Below, piece by piece: positions 25,848 through 33,771 of a DNA stretch of 64,000 nucleotides. Source of the stretch: Nocardioides sp. QY071. Lineage in GTDB: Bacteria; Actinomycetota; Actinomycetes; Propionibacteriales; Nocardioidaceae. The stretch is taken from NCBI RefSeq assembly GCF_029961765.1, contig NZ_CP124681.1:806001-870000 (forward strand). Direction: 5' to 3'. The position numbers and the translations under genes are program-made. How positions within the stretch are numbered: the first letter of the stretch is position 1; each line of letters starts with the position of its first letter. The notes beneath the pieces are model-generated. The model did not search any database. It was not told the DNA's origin and worked only from the letters and a program-made list of their open reading frames with translations.

Positions 25848-25869
25848 GTCACAGGAATCAATCTGTGAC
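25848..25869. promoter_or_regulatory. Inverted repeat GTCACAG-N8-CTGTGAC
   Basis: Perfect 7-bp arms (25848-25854, 25863-25869) start on the base after the GNAT stop and lie 51 bp before the sepX/glpR start. The short AT-containing loop and position between two genes fit an operator or a weak terminator. The arms are CRP-like half-sites in inverted order (TCACA then TGTGA). Confidence 0.4.
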
Positions 25870-25920
25870 ACACCGATGGACATGCGCCCCGCACTGAGGT
25901 ACCGCTCCTAACCTCTCGGT

Positions 25921-26796
25921 GTGGACCTGAGCTCGCTGATCTTCGTCGCCTTGTTCGTGGCGTGGGCGGTCTACCTCGTCCCGATGGCGCTGCGGCGCCA
26001 CGAGGAGGACGCCTCCAGCCGCTCGGTCGACGGGTTCTCCGACCGGCTGCGGGTGCTCGCCCGGCGGGATGCGGTGTCGACCACCGAAGCCGAGCTGGTC
26101 GCCACCGGCCGGCCAGGTCCGTCGACGCAGAAGTCGGAGAAGTCGTCGGAGAAGCGGGACGAGCCCGCGGCGCCCACCCCTGCGCCGCGTGCCACCCGCC
26201 CGACCTCCTCGGCCGCCCGTCGCGCCGCCGCGCGCCGCCGTCGGGTCTTCAACCTGCTCCTGCTCGCGATCGTCGTCGTCGCCGCCCTGGCGATCGGCAA
26301 GGTCGTCGCCTGGGCCTGGCTCGCCGCGCCTGCCTCCCTGATGGCCGCCTGGCTCGTCGCGTGCCGCCTCATGGTCAAGCGCGAGCGCGCCGCCCGCTCC
26401 ACCCCGGTCCGCAAGCGCCGTACCACGCTCGCCGACGAGGAGATCGCCGCCGAGGATGCCTCCGAGTCCGAGGAGCCCGGCGCCGCCGGACCGTTCGACG
26501 AGCTGCGCGACGACACCGACGAGATCCCCGTCGTCTCCGCCGAGCTCCTCGACGACTCGACCCCCGCCGACGCCCCCGCCCAGAACGGCTGGACGCCGGT
26601 CCCGGTCCCGCTGCCGACGTACGTCGCCAAGGCGCCTGCCGGTCGTACCGTCCGCACGATCGACCTCGACTCCACCGGCGTCTGGAGCTCGGGCCGCAAC
26701 GAGGCCGACTCCCAGCTCGCCCGCGAGGCCGACGCCCAGCGTGCCCAGGACGTGGCCGCCGCCGACGCCGACCAGCGCCGCGCCTCCGGCAGCTGA
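25921..26796 (+). CDS. sepX: Divisome protein SepX/GlpR (Glp receptor)
   Basis: A 291-residue membrane protein starting at GTG. One N-terminal span (LIFVALFVAWAVYLVPMAL) is followed by the cytoplasmic RRHEEDASSRSVDGFSDRL, a motif characteristic of this family. A Ser/Pro/Thr-rich linker leads to a hairpin of two further spans (VFNLLLLAIVVVAALAIG and AAPASLMAAWLVACRLMV). The acidic C-terminal domain has PVPVPLPTYVAKAPAG. In Corynebacterium GlpR binds the MoeA-like Glp and in Streptomyces SepX supports FtsZ-dependent division. Co-location with glp supports the same complex here. Confidence 0.88.
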   Translation: MDLSSLIFVALFVAWAVYLVPMALRRHEEDASSRSVDGFSDRLRVLARRDAVSTTEAELVATGRPGPSTQKSEKSSEKRDEPAAPTPAPRATRPTSSAARRAAARRRRVFNLLLLAIVVVAALAIGKVVAWAWLAAPASLMAAWLVACRLMVKRERAARSTPVRKRRTTLADEEIAAEDASESEEPGAAGPFDELRDDTDEIPVVSAELLDDSTPADAPAQNGWTPVPVPLPTYVAKAPAGRTVRTIDLDSTGVWSSGRNEADSQLAREADAQRAQDVAAADADQRRASGS

Positions 26797-26840
26797 CCCC
26801 TCTCCCGGCTGACCGGTCCGGTCGCGGGTAACGCCCGGCC

Positions 26841-27131
26841 ATGACCCGTCACGACGACCAAGGCACCGCCGCCGACCGTCAGGCCGCCCAGCAGGCGCGG
26901 GAGCAGGAGAAGAAGTACGCCGACTCCGCGACCGCCGTCTCGCCCGACACCCAGACCTCCGATCCCGAGCGGGGCATCGAGGAGAGCCCGTTCGGCGGGG
27001 AGTCCGCCCGCGGGCAGTCGACCACCTTCGAGGACCCGCCCAAGCCCCGTGGCAGCTCCGACGTCGACCGCGGACCGCACGGTGACGAACAGCCGCGCCC
27101 TGCCGGTCACGCGGACGAGGACCGCAACTGA
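26841..27131 (+). CDS. Small hydrophilic hypothetical protein
   Basis: A 96-residue protein rich in Asp, Glu, Gln, Ser and Gly with no hydrophobic core; it should be disordered. It starts MTRHDDQGTAADRQAAQQAR and contains EERGIEESPFGG-like sequence at about residues 48-57. No family is recognised. It follows sepX by 44 bp and precedes tRNA-Ala by 52 bp. Coding status rests on codon pattern and clean ends only. Confidence 0.5.
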   Translation: MTRHDDQGTAADRQAAQQAREQEKKYADSATAVSPDTQTSDPERGIEESPFGGESARGQSTTFEDPPKPRGSSDVDRGPHGDEQPRPAGHADEDRN

Positions 27132-27183
27132 CCATCCCGATTCGGAACGCGCGGGACGCGGGTGCTACCGTTTCTCCTCGCTT

Positions 27184-27259
27184 GGGGGTGTGGCGCAGTT
27201 GGTAGCGCGTCTCGTTCGCAATGAGAAGGTCAGGGGTTCGAATCCCCTCACCTCCACCA
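27184..27259 (+). tRNA. tRNA-Ala (anticodon CGC), integration site
   Basis: The acceptor GGGGGTG (27184-27190) pairs with CACCTCC. The D arm is GCGC/GCGC, the anticodon stem TCTCG/TGAGA with loop TTCGCAA gives CGC (reads GCG), and the T arm is AGGGG-TTCGAAT-CCCCT. Discriminator A is at 27256 and CCA is encoded (27257-27259). Its 3' 37 bases are duplicated at 52083, the right end of an integrated element, so the gene is restored by the element's left junction. Confidence 0.97.
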
Positions 27260-27262
27260 GGC
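27223..27262 (+). repeat. attL: 40-bp core from the tRNA-Ala 3' end
   Basis: GAGAAGGTCAGGGG onwards through the T arm and acceptor to ACCAGGC, identical to 52083-52122. The bases on either side differ between the two copies (T versus C before; TGAG versus AGAC after), which defines the core ends. Confidence 0.93.
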
Positions 27263-27267
27263 TGAGC

Positions 27268-27306
27268 GTGGGCACCGTCCTCAAATCCAGGAGGACGAGT
27301 GCCCAC
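27268..27306. terminator. Hairpin terminator just inside attL
   Basis: GTGGGCAC (27268-27275) and CGTCCTC pair with GAGGACG and GTGCCCAC (ending 27306), giving a 15-bp stem with one bulged A. It supplies the tRNA with a new terminator after integration and would insulate the int/xis genes from the upstream promoter. Confidence 0.7.
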
Positions 27307-27330
27307 TCTCCATTTATTCTCCAAGTATTC
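27305..27330 (+). repeat. AT-rich 26-bp repeat, left copy (candidate Int/Xis arm site)
   Basis: ACTCTCCATTTATTCTCCAA then GTATTC. The copy at 51899-51924 has A for G and is otherwise identical, in the same orientation. Both lie just inside the element ends and are far more AT-rich than their surroundings. Confidence 0.7.
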
Positions 27331-27406
27331 AGCCGCGAGCGGCGCCCGGCTGCGGCGCCTCGACGCGTCTCGTGCCCGCATGGTGAGTCTGGCGCACCTG
27401 AGGTGC

Positions 27407-27688
27407 ATGACCACTCGCCTCACTGAACCCCGTCCAGTCCTCACGGACGGCATGGTCCGTCGGACGCCGGCCGCCCGACCTGCCATCGATGCGGTGGTGA
27501 CGCTCACTGAGCTCTGTGACCACCTCCACGTCCCCGCGCAGACCATCTACGACCTGCGCTGCCAGGGCCGTGGACCGCGCGGCTTCCGGGTCGGACGCGA
27601 GCTCCGGTTCCGCGCCAGCGAGATCGAGGCATGGCTGACCCGGATGGAGCAGGACGACGCCCGTCGTCACGGCCCGGGGGCTGGCTGA
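27407..27688 (+). CDS. Excisionase-like helix-turn-helix protein
   Basis: About 93 residues. The core VVTLTELCDHLHVPAQTIYD, then FRVGRELRFRASEIEAWL, is the MerR-like HTH_17 excisionase/DNA-binding fold found beside actinobacterial integrases. The frame is open from 27299; I prefer the ATG at 27407 (MTTRLTEPRP), since the earlier part overlaps the terminator and the AT-rich repeat. The stop overlaps the integrase start (TGATG). It probably sets the direction of recombination. Confidence 0.8.
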   Translation: MTTRLTEPRPVLTDGMVRRTPAARPAIDAVVTLTELCDHLHVPAQTIYDLRCQGRGPRGFRVGRELRFRASEIEAWLTRMEQDDARRHGPGAG

Positions 27689-28974
27689 TGCCCGGGCGCC
27701 CCCGGACTCCCGTTGGCGCCTTCGGTGTCGTCAACGTGCGCCGTACCGGACGGCTGACCAAGGCCGAGACTCGGATCAGGGATGCGGACGGTCGGGTACG
27801 TCGCGTCACAGCCTCGGCCGCAACGGCGGCCGCCGCCCGCCAACGCCTGCACGACAAGCTCAGGACGCGGCCCGCCTTCGGCCGCGGTGGCACGCTGTCG
27901 GCCGACAGCCCGTTCCCCTCGCTGGTCGCGCTGTGGCTCGAGGACCTCGACCTGCAGGACCTTGCCGAGGGCACCAAGGAGAGCTACCGCGACCTCATCC
28001 GGCTCCACGTGCTCCCTGCCTTCGAGCACTTCATGCTCGGCGAGATCACGACCGGCCGCGTCGAGTGGTTCCTCAAGTCCCAGCTCGCGTTGTCCTACTC
28101 GCGAGCGATGCACTCGCGCTCGATCCTGAACCTGCTGTTCGGCTTCGCGCTTCGCAACGACGCGCTCGCCCGCAACCCGGTCGAGGGCACCTCCCAGCTG
28201 CGCAAGCCCAAGAACAGCCCGCAGGCACTCACGCTGGAGCAGGTCGCGGCGATCCGGAAGGCCGCGGCCGAATGGCGTACTGCCCCGGGGCTGCCGGGAC
28301 CGAAGAGCGACGGCCAGGTCCGCGATCTGATCGAGCTCCTGCTCGGCACCGGGATGCGACCGGGGGAGGCATTGGCGCTGCGGCCCTGCGACGTCAGGGA
28401 CACCGAGCAGGGCATGGTCGTGCGCGTGACCGGCACGGTCGTGTTGCGCAAGGCGACCGGCCTGATCCGGCAGGCGCACCCGAAGACGGCGAGCTCGGTC
28501 CGCGACATCCCGGTGCCTGAGTTCGCGGCCGTCGTGATTCGTCGCCGGATGAGGACCATGCGCCCGGACGAGGGTGAGCGCACCATCTTCGCCAACCGCA
28601 CGGGCGGCGTGCTCAATCCCTACAACGTGCGGCGCACGTTCCGGGAGATGGTCGAGCTCGCTGGCCTCGGCGACACCGGCATCAGCCTGCGCTGGTACCG
28701 GCGTACGGCCGCGACCGTGATCGCCCGCGGCCTCGGCACCGACGCCGCCGCCACGTTCCTGGGCCACACCTCGAGCGCCATCACTGAAGGCCACTACATC
28801 GAGCCCGACCCGACCACGGATCATGCCCCCGCGGCGCATCTGGAACGCGCGCTGCGGCCCACCGCTCCCGTTCCAGACGCACTGGACACCTCAGGCGCCT
28901 TCGGGGAACAGCTCGAGCTCGAGGCGCTCTTCGACGTCGAGGAGGAGGCCGAGGGTGGCGATGCGGACGCCTGA
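27688..28974 (+). CDS. Tyrosine recombinase (integrase)
   Basis: A 428-residue site-specific recombinase. The N-terminal arm-binding region is followed by a SAM-like core-binding domain (AEGTKESYRDLIRLHVLPAF, then EITTGRVEWFL). The catalytic domain has the box I Arg in LLLGTGMRPGEALALRP and the final FLGHTSSAITEGHYIEPD with His and the nucleophile Tyr. The box II motif normally written HxxR reads SLRWYRRTAAT, so Arg occupies the His position. It overlaps the excisionase by one base. It should recombine the tRNA-Ala core. The 259 bp after it (28975-29233) contain no gene I can support. Confidence 0.92.
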   Translation: MPGRPRTPVGAFGVVNVRRTGRLTKAETRIRDADGRVRRVTASAATAAAARQRLHDKLRTRPAFGRGGTLSADSPFPSLVALWLEDLDLQDLAEGTKESYRDLIRLHVLPAFEHFMLGEITTGRVEWFLKSQLALSYSRAMHSRSILNLLFGFALRNDALARNPVEGTSQLRKPKNSPQALTLEQVAAIRKAAAEWRTAPGLPGPKSDGQVRDLIELLLGTGMRPGEALALRPCDVRDTEQGMVVRVTGTVVLRKATGLIRQAHPKTASSVRDIPVPEFAAVVIRRRMRTMRPDEGERTIFANRTGGVLNPYNVRRTFREMVELAGLGDTGISLRWYRRTAATVIARGLGTDAAATFLGHTSSAITEGHYIEPDPTTDHAPAAHLERALRPTAPVPDALDTSGAFGEQLELEALFDVEEEAEGGDADA

Positions 28975-29233
28975 CTGCGGAACGCCGGACATCGCCGGTC
29001 GTCTCGTGTTGTCAGCGGTCGTCTCGGAGTGTTTCGTCGTTGGAGATCTTCTGCTTGACAGGCGGGTTGCGCGGGCGGACGGTGGTGGCGTGTCTTCTCG
29101 GGTTCGGTGCTCCGTGTCGCGCTGGCGGTCACGCGCCGGCCGTGGGCGACGACGGCTCCGGTGATTCAACGGCACCGTGCAATGGCGGTGCCGGACGGTG
29201 TCCGGCACCGCGCCGGGCGCGGGCCGGCCGCGG

Positions 29234-31954
29234 TCAGATGCCGATCCCGAGGTCTGCCGCGGACGGCGACGGGCGCAGCGTCGGGGGAGGAAGCGGGCGG
29301 CTGCCAGGACCGGCGGCGTTGGGGCCGTAGCGATCGATGTCGTTGATCGCTCGGGTGCGTGCGTGGGCGGGGCCGAGATCGGCGCGGTCGCGGTCGAAGA
29401 CGTCGGTCCATTGGCGGCGGGCGTCCTCGACGGAGTCGGCGACGAGGTGGGCGGTGTTGGTGTCGCGGCCGCGGGTCATGGCGACGTACGCCGCTGCTGC
29501 GTCGGTGGTGTCGGTGATCGCGACGTGAGCGGTGGTGACGGTGTCGCCCTGGGCGCCATGGACGGTGGTGGCGTAGGCCAGCTCGACGAAGCGACTGGCG
29601 TACGGCGCCGGCACGACTCGGCTCGGTCCTGCTCCGTAACGGCTGCCGCCGGTGGGCGTCAGTTTCAGGCTGCCATCGTCGCCGATCCCGGTGACCGTCC
29701 ACGTTTGTCGGTTCGCGACCTGGAGGTCGGGGTCGTTGCGTCGGGTGGCGACGCGGTCGCCGATCCCGATGACCTCGCCGGTCACGGTCGTCACGAAACT
29801 GCCCCACGGCAATGGATCGGACTCGTCGCTCGTGTCGATCCTCGAACGGGTCCTTGCGTGGCGGTCGCGGATGGCAGCGTTGAGGTCGGTGACGTGGTCG
29901 CGGCGGTCGGCCACCACGAGCTCGCCGCGGGCTCCGACATCGGCGAGGGCGGCGGTGCGTTCGACCTCGCTGGGATGGATGACCACCTGCCCGCGACGGA
30001 GGAGTTCGTCGAACACGGCGCCGGGGTCGTCGCTGGTGCGCATCCGGATCGTGAGGGCGCCGTACTCGGGGTCGGTGAACCGGTGGATGTTGTCGAGCGT
30101 GACGACTGCGGTGGGATGCGCCCAGGCGACGGCGTGGTCGAGCACGCCGCCACGGCCGACGGCGGGGAGCTGGTGGCGGTCGCCGACGAATGCGATCCGC
30201 GCCCCGGTCTCGTCGGCGATGGTGAGCAGTGCGGCGGCAGTGTCCTGGTCGAGCATCCCGGCTTCGTCGACGAGCAGCAGGTCGCCGTACTCGAGCAGTG
30301 CCCCATCGGCGGCCGAGGCGGCGGGGGAGGTGGTGGGTTCGCGGGTCCAGTGGCCGTCGGCGTCCCATCGCCAGCCGTGTTGGTGGATCAGCCAGGCAGC
30401 AGAATGTCCGTCGGCGCCGGTCTCTGCGGCGGCGACCTGCGCGGCCTTCAACGTGGGAGTGACGACGAGCAACCGGTGACCGCGCTCGCCGAGGAGCCGT
30501 TGGGTGAGCCGTAAGGCGGTGGTCTTCCCGCTTCCGGCGGCTCCCTCGACGACGACGAGACCCGCGGTGCCGGCGAGCGCTGCGGCAACCGCCCTCTGGT
30601 CGGGGTCCAGCCGTCCGGGGGCCAGGGCGTTCTGGCGTGCGGCGCGTGCCGGCTTCGAGCCGCGGGCAGTGAGGGAGCGGATGAGCGCGGCTTCGACGTC
30701 GAGTACCCGTGGCGAGGTGAGCGACCTGACGTGCTCGGGCACACCGGGCGCGGTCACAAGGCGCACGCATCGGGTCGCTGCGCGGACAGTGACGTCCTCG
30801 GCCAGCTCGCGACGAGCACGACCCTCGGTGACGAGACCGGCCTGGGCGAGGAGGACCTCGACCTGACCGCGGATGTCGGCGCTGTTCCACGCCGACTGCT
30901 TCACCCCGAGTCGGGAGATCACGAGATCCGCAGACGAATCGCGGTCGATCCGTCCCGGCAGCGTCCCCGCGACACCGATGGCTTCGGCCGGGTCGTGGTA
31001 GCCGAGTGCCACGAGCTCCTCGTTCCACCGGGCGACGAGGTCGTCGCCGTCGACGGGGATGACCTTGTCGGGGCGGGCTTGTGCCCACGCTCGCCGGTCC
31101 CATGCCTCGCGCAGCTTGGGTCCGGGTTCCTGCCCGGGGTGCGTGTGGCGCCACTCGGCTTCATGGGCGTCGAGGTTGCGGTGGATCTGGCGTGTGCGGG
31201 CGCTGAACGCCCCGACGTAGGGGGCAAGCTCACGGATCTCGGCGGTCACCGGGTCGAGGGTGAATCCGTGACGCGCGAGTGCGGCGCGGAACTCAGGGTC
31301 GGTCGCGACTGCGGCGTGGCCGATGCCGTTGATCGCGTTGATCGAGTCGCGGAACCCGACCGAGTGGATGCCACGCCAGCCGCCGGCCGCGAACACCCGT
31401 GCGTTCACTTGAAGGTGGAGATGGCGGTGAGGGTCGCCGGCGCGGGAGGTGTGATGCCGAATCACCGCGGCCTCGATCCTCTCGACCGGAACCTGAACCT
31501 GCCGTCCCCGCGGCCCGATCCGAGTGGTCGCGTGCTGCGCGACCCATCCGACGATCTCGACCGCGGCCCGGTCCTGCGCCGCGTCGAGCGCCTCGGAGAT
31601 CTCCGGGTGCAGGGCAGCGGCCAATGACCACGTCTTGGGGCCGTTCACGACGACCTCGAGGAACCGCACGCCGTCAGCGCCGGTTCGGAGGCGGCCCTTC
31701 GGAGCACCGGTGTCGATGTCGATCCCTGCGACCCACTTCTCGTAGGTCTCGCCGACCATCGCGGGGGCTTCGGCGACGCCGTCGGGGGTCGCGATCAGGC
31801 GGGTGGCGACGGCGGTGCCTTCACCGAGGTAGTAGTCGTCGGCACGGGAACGGTCGCGCTCGACGTACGCGCGGGCAGCCTTGGGCGACCCGCGGTAGAA
31901 CTTGACCCCGCCATGCACGCTGATCACCCCGCGCCCACTCGATTCCTTGCTCAT
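29234..31954 (-). CDS. MobF-family conjugative relaxase with helicase domain (TraA-like)
   Basis: A 906-residue protein. The N-terminal relaxase (about 1-300) has KFYRGSPKAARAYVERD, paired tyrosines in ADDYYLGEGTA, and the metal-binding three-His motif in DPHRHLHLQVNARV. The central superfamily 1 helicase has Walker A VVVEGAAGSGKTTALRL, DLLLVDEAGMLD, FVGDRHQLPAVG and the C-terminal TTVHGAQGDTV and YVAMTRGR. MobF proteins nick oriT and unwind the transferred strand. At 906 residues it is compact for the family. It faces the integrase convergently. No coupling protein or secretion genes accompany it, so transfer would rely on a helper. Confidence 0.93.
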   Translation of the reverse strand: MSKESSGRGVISVHGGVKFYRGSPKAARAYVERDRSRADDYYLGEGTAVATRLIATPDGVAEAPAMVGETYEKWVAGIDIDTGAPKGRLRTGADGVRFLEVVVNGPKTWSLAAALHPEISEALDAAQDRAAVEIVGWVAQHATTRIGPRGRQVQVPVERIEAAVIRHHTSRAGDPHRHLHLQVNARVFAAGGWRGIHSVGFRDSINAINGIGHAAVATDPEFRAALARHGFTLDPVTAEIRELAPYVGAFSARTRQIHRNLDAHEAEWRHTHPGQEPGPKLREAWDRRAWAQARPDKVIPVDGDDLVARWNEELVALGYHDPAEAIGVAGTLPGRIDRDSSADLVISRLGVKQSAWNSADIRGQVEVLLAQAGLVTEGRARRELAEDVTVRAATRCVRLVTAPGVPEHVRSLTSPRVLDVEAALIRSLTARGSKPARAARQNALAPGRLDPDQRAVAAALAGTAGLVVVEGAAGSGKTTALRLTQRLLGERGHRLLVVTPTLKAAQVAAAETGADGHSAAWLIHQHGWRWDADGHWTREPTTSPAASAADGALLEYGDLLLVDEAGMLDQDTAAALLTIADETGARIAFVGDRHQLPAVGRGGVLDHAVAWAHPTAVVTLDNIHRFTDPEYGALTIRMRTSDDPGAVFDELLRRGQVVIHPSEVERTAALADVGARGELVVADRRDHVTDLNAAIRDRHARTRSRIDTSDESDPLPWGSFVTTVTGEVIGIGDRVATRRNDPDLQVANRQTWTVTGIGDDGSLKLTPTGGSRYGAGPSRVVPAPYASRFVELAYATTVHGAQGDTVTTAHVAITDTTDAAAAYVAMTRGRDTNTAHLVADSVEDARRQWTDVFDRDRADLGPAHARTRAINDIDRYGPNAAGPGSRPLPPPTLRPSPSAADLGIGI

Positions 31955-32489
31955 CAGGTGGGCCGGCGGGGCCTACGGACCTCCGTAGCATGCGTGCCGC
32001 TCGAAGGGGAGGAGAAAACGGTGAGGGGAGGGACGACGTACCGAAGGTCGATAATGGTCGGTAGGGAAAGCGGGATTGAGGAGTGCGGGGAGGACGGATT
32101 GGGAGCGGCGGCCATTTCGGAGTCTGATCGTGTTCCCTGATGAGCCTCGGATGGCACGGCCTCCCGGCGGCCCATGTGGCGCGCGCCCACTGATGCAGGA
32201 GGTGTGCGGCACTTCGTCGGCGCTCACATCTACCGCAACGCTCATGCGCGCTGATGACCGATCATCGGGTTGCGACCCGGGTTTCGGGTGCCTCGTGGTG
32301 TTCGTGCGCGAGAGGCAGACAGAGGTCGGTGCCGGCGTCACGAGCGTGACTTGGTCCGCTCGATCGGCAGCGAGGTGACGAGGAGCGGAGAAGGACCGAC
32401 CTCGAGGCGACAGGGGGAGAGGACTTGGCCAACTGGTCGCGTCCTCCGGCTATCGGGTGGCGAGACTGACTGGGGCGCTCCGCTGGGAT
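31955..32489. other. Non-coding stretch upstream of relaxase gene
   Basis: No open frame here has coding character or a recognisable product. The region is less GC-rich than its neighbours, especially 32030-32110. An oriT for the relaxase would be expected close to its gene, and this is the most likely place, but I found no clear nic-type inverted repeat. The right edge is the terminator at 32490. Confidence 0.4.
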
Positions 32490-32535
32490 GACCTTGCGTG
32501 GGCCGGCGTCGAACATCGACGGCCCACGCAAGGTC
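32490..32535. terminator. Terminator of the catabolic operon
   Basis: Perfect 15-bp arms GACCTTGCGTGGGCC (32490-32504) and GGCCCACGCAAGGTC (32521-32535), with inner complementary GTCGA/TCGAC extending the stem. It lies 17 bp past the stop of the last minus-strand gene (32552). Confidence 0.8.
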
Positions 32536-32551
32536 GATCGTCGACCGGCTC

Positions 32552-32980
32552 TCAGGCCTGCGCGGCGAGGGTGAGCTTCACCGGGATGTTGCCGGTGACT
32601 GCCTTGGAGTAGGGGCACTTCTGGTGGGCGGCTTCCAGCAACTTCTCGCCGTCCTCTGTCGAGACGCCGGGAGCGGTGACGACGAGCTCGACCGACAGGT
32701 CGAAGCCGGCTGCGCCGCCGGCGATCGTCACCCGGGCCTCCACGTGGGCGCCGTTCAGCTTGACCCGCTGGAGACGGGCGACCGAGGTCAGGGCGGAGAG
32801 AAAGCAGGCCGAGTACCCGGCGGCGAAGAGCTGCTCAGGGTTGCTGACGTCCCCTCCGGCTCCGCCGAGGTCCGCGGGGATGCCGAGGTCGAGGTCGACG
32901 AGACCGTCACCCGAGCGGACGTGTCCGTTGCGCCCGTCCCCGGTGGCGAGGGCGTGGGCGATGTAGCTGTACGTGGTCAT
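32552..32980 (-). CDS. Ohr/OsmC family organic hydroperoxide resistance protein
   Basis: A 142-residue peroxidase. Opening residues TYSYIAHALATGDGRNGHVR, then NPEQLFAAGYSACFLSAL with Cys59 and AHQKCPYSKAVTGN with Cys122, are the reactive-cysteine signatures of Ohr. It reduces organic hydroperoxides using dithiols. It is the last gene of the 16-gene minus-strand run and overlaps its neighbour by 4 bp. A protective role against peroxides made during aromatic oxidation is inferred. Confidence 0.92.
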   Translation of the reverse strand: MTTYSYIAHALATGDGRNGHVRSGDGLVDLDLGIPADLGGAGGDVSNPEQLFAAGYSACFLSALTSVARLQRVKLNGAHVEARVTIAGGAAGFDLSVELVVTAPGVSTEDGEKLLEAAHQKCPYSKAVTGNIPVKLTLAAQA

Positions 32981-33771
32981 TCCTGTGTCCCCTTGACGAG
33001 AGTGAGCAGTTCCTGGATGGCTTGTGGCGTCGCCTTGGCGAAGGTGCCGCCGCGGGAGACGGGCGTCCCGTTGGCCCGTGCGATGGCGACCGACGCCTCG
33101 GCCTGCCGTACGGCGAGCAGCGTCGGATTCGCCACCAGGGCGCCAGGGACCTCGACGTGGTCGCGCGCGCTGAGGAGGGCGAACAGGCCACCGGCCGACA
33201 TCACGACGTCGACACCGCTCTGGCGGACCATGGCAGTGGCTAGCGAGACGAAGGTGTCCTTGATCGACTGGTACGCCGCCGCGTCGTCGTAGGCTGCGAC
33301 CGCCTGGTCCGGCGTGAGGAGCAGGGGCCGGACGTCGACGACCCGGGAGGAGAGGCCGTAGCGCGCGATCTGCTCGCTGTGCCATGAGAGGTAGACGGGG
33401 TCGAGGGTGACGAGGCCGATGCGCCCACCGAGCATGCAGGCCTGTAGCATACTGGCCTCGCCGTGGCCGATGACCGGGATGTCGACTGCGGTCCGGGCCT
33501 CGTAGAGGCAGGCGTCCTGGAAGTGACCGACCAGGACGGCGTCGAAGCCCTCCTCGGCGGCCTGGACGATGCCGGCGACGGACTGGACGCCGCAGCGCAG
33601 CTCGCTCAGCCTGCCCAGCTGCGTGTCGGCGGGGCTGATGCCGCGCACCTCATAGGTGACGCCGGGTGCCGCGATCTCGGTGAGATAGGCCTGCAGCCTC
33701 GACAAGTAGGGCTGGTGGACGGCCGGGTCGGTGAAGCTCTGGTACAGGATCCGGGCGGGAGGACTGGTCAT
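32977..33771 (-). CDS. Asp/Glu/hydantoin racemase superfamily protein
   Basis: A 264-residue protein. RILYQSFTDPAVHQPYLSRL, DAVLVGHFQDACLYEARTAV, IPVIGHGEASM and VDVVMSAGGLFALL follow the order of the Asp/Glu/hydantoin racemase fold, which includes maleate isomerase and arylmalonate decarboxylase. The two catalytic cysteines expected after the strands (in CFxD and LGCAG) read HFQD and MSAGG, so neither is in place; Cys in DACLYE is shifted. Canonical racemisation is therefore doubtful. It sits between a quinone-oxidoreductase-like gene and ohr, coupled by overlaps. Its step in the pathway is unknown. Confidence 0.75.
   Translation of the reverse strand: MTSPPARILYQSFTDPAVHQPYLSRLQAYLTEIAAPGVTYEVRGISPADTQLGRLSELRCGVQSVAGIVQAAEEGFDAVLVGHFQDACLYEARTAVDIPVIGHGEASMLQACMLGGRIGLVTLDPVYLSWHSEQIARYGLSSRVVDVRPLLLTPDQAVAAYDDAAAYQSIKDTFVSLATAMVRQSGVDVVMSAGGLFALLSARDHVEVPGALVANPTLLAVRQAEASVAIARANGTPVSRGGTFAKATPQAIQELLTLVKGTQE

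Noticed and set aside
27305..27330. AT-rich repeat considered as an insertion-sequence end
   Set aside because: The two copies are direct, not inverted, no transposase lies between them that they would bound, and they coincide with the integrative element ends.
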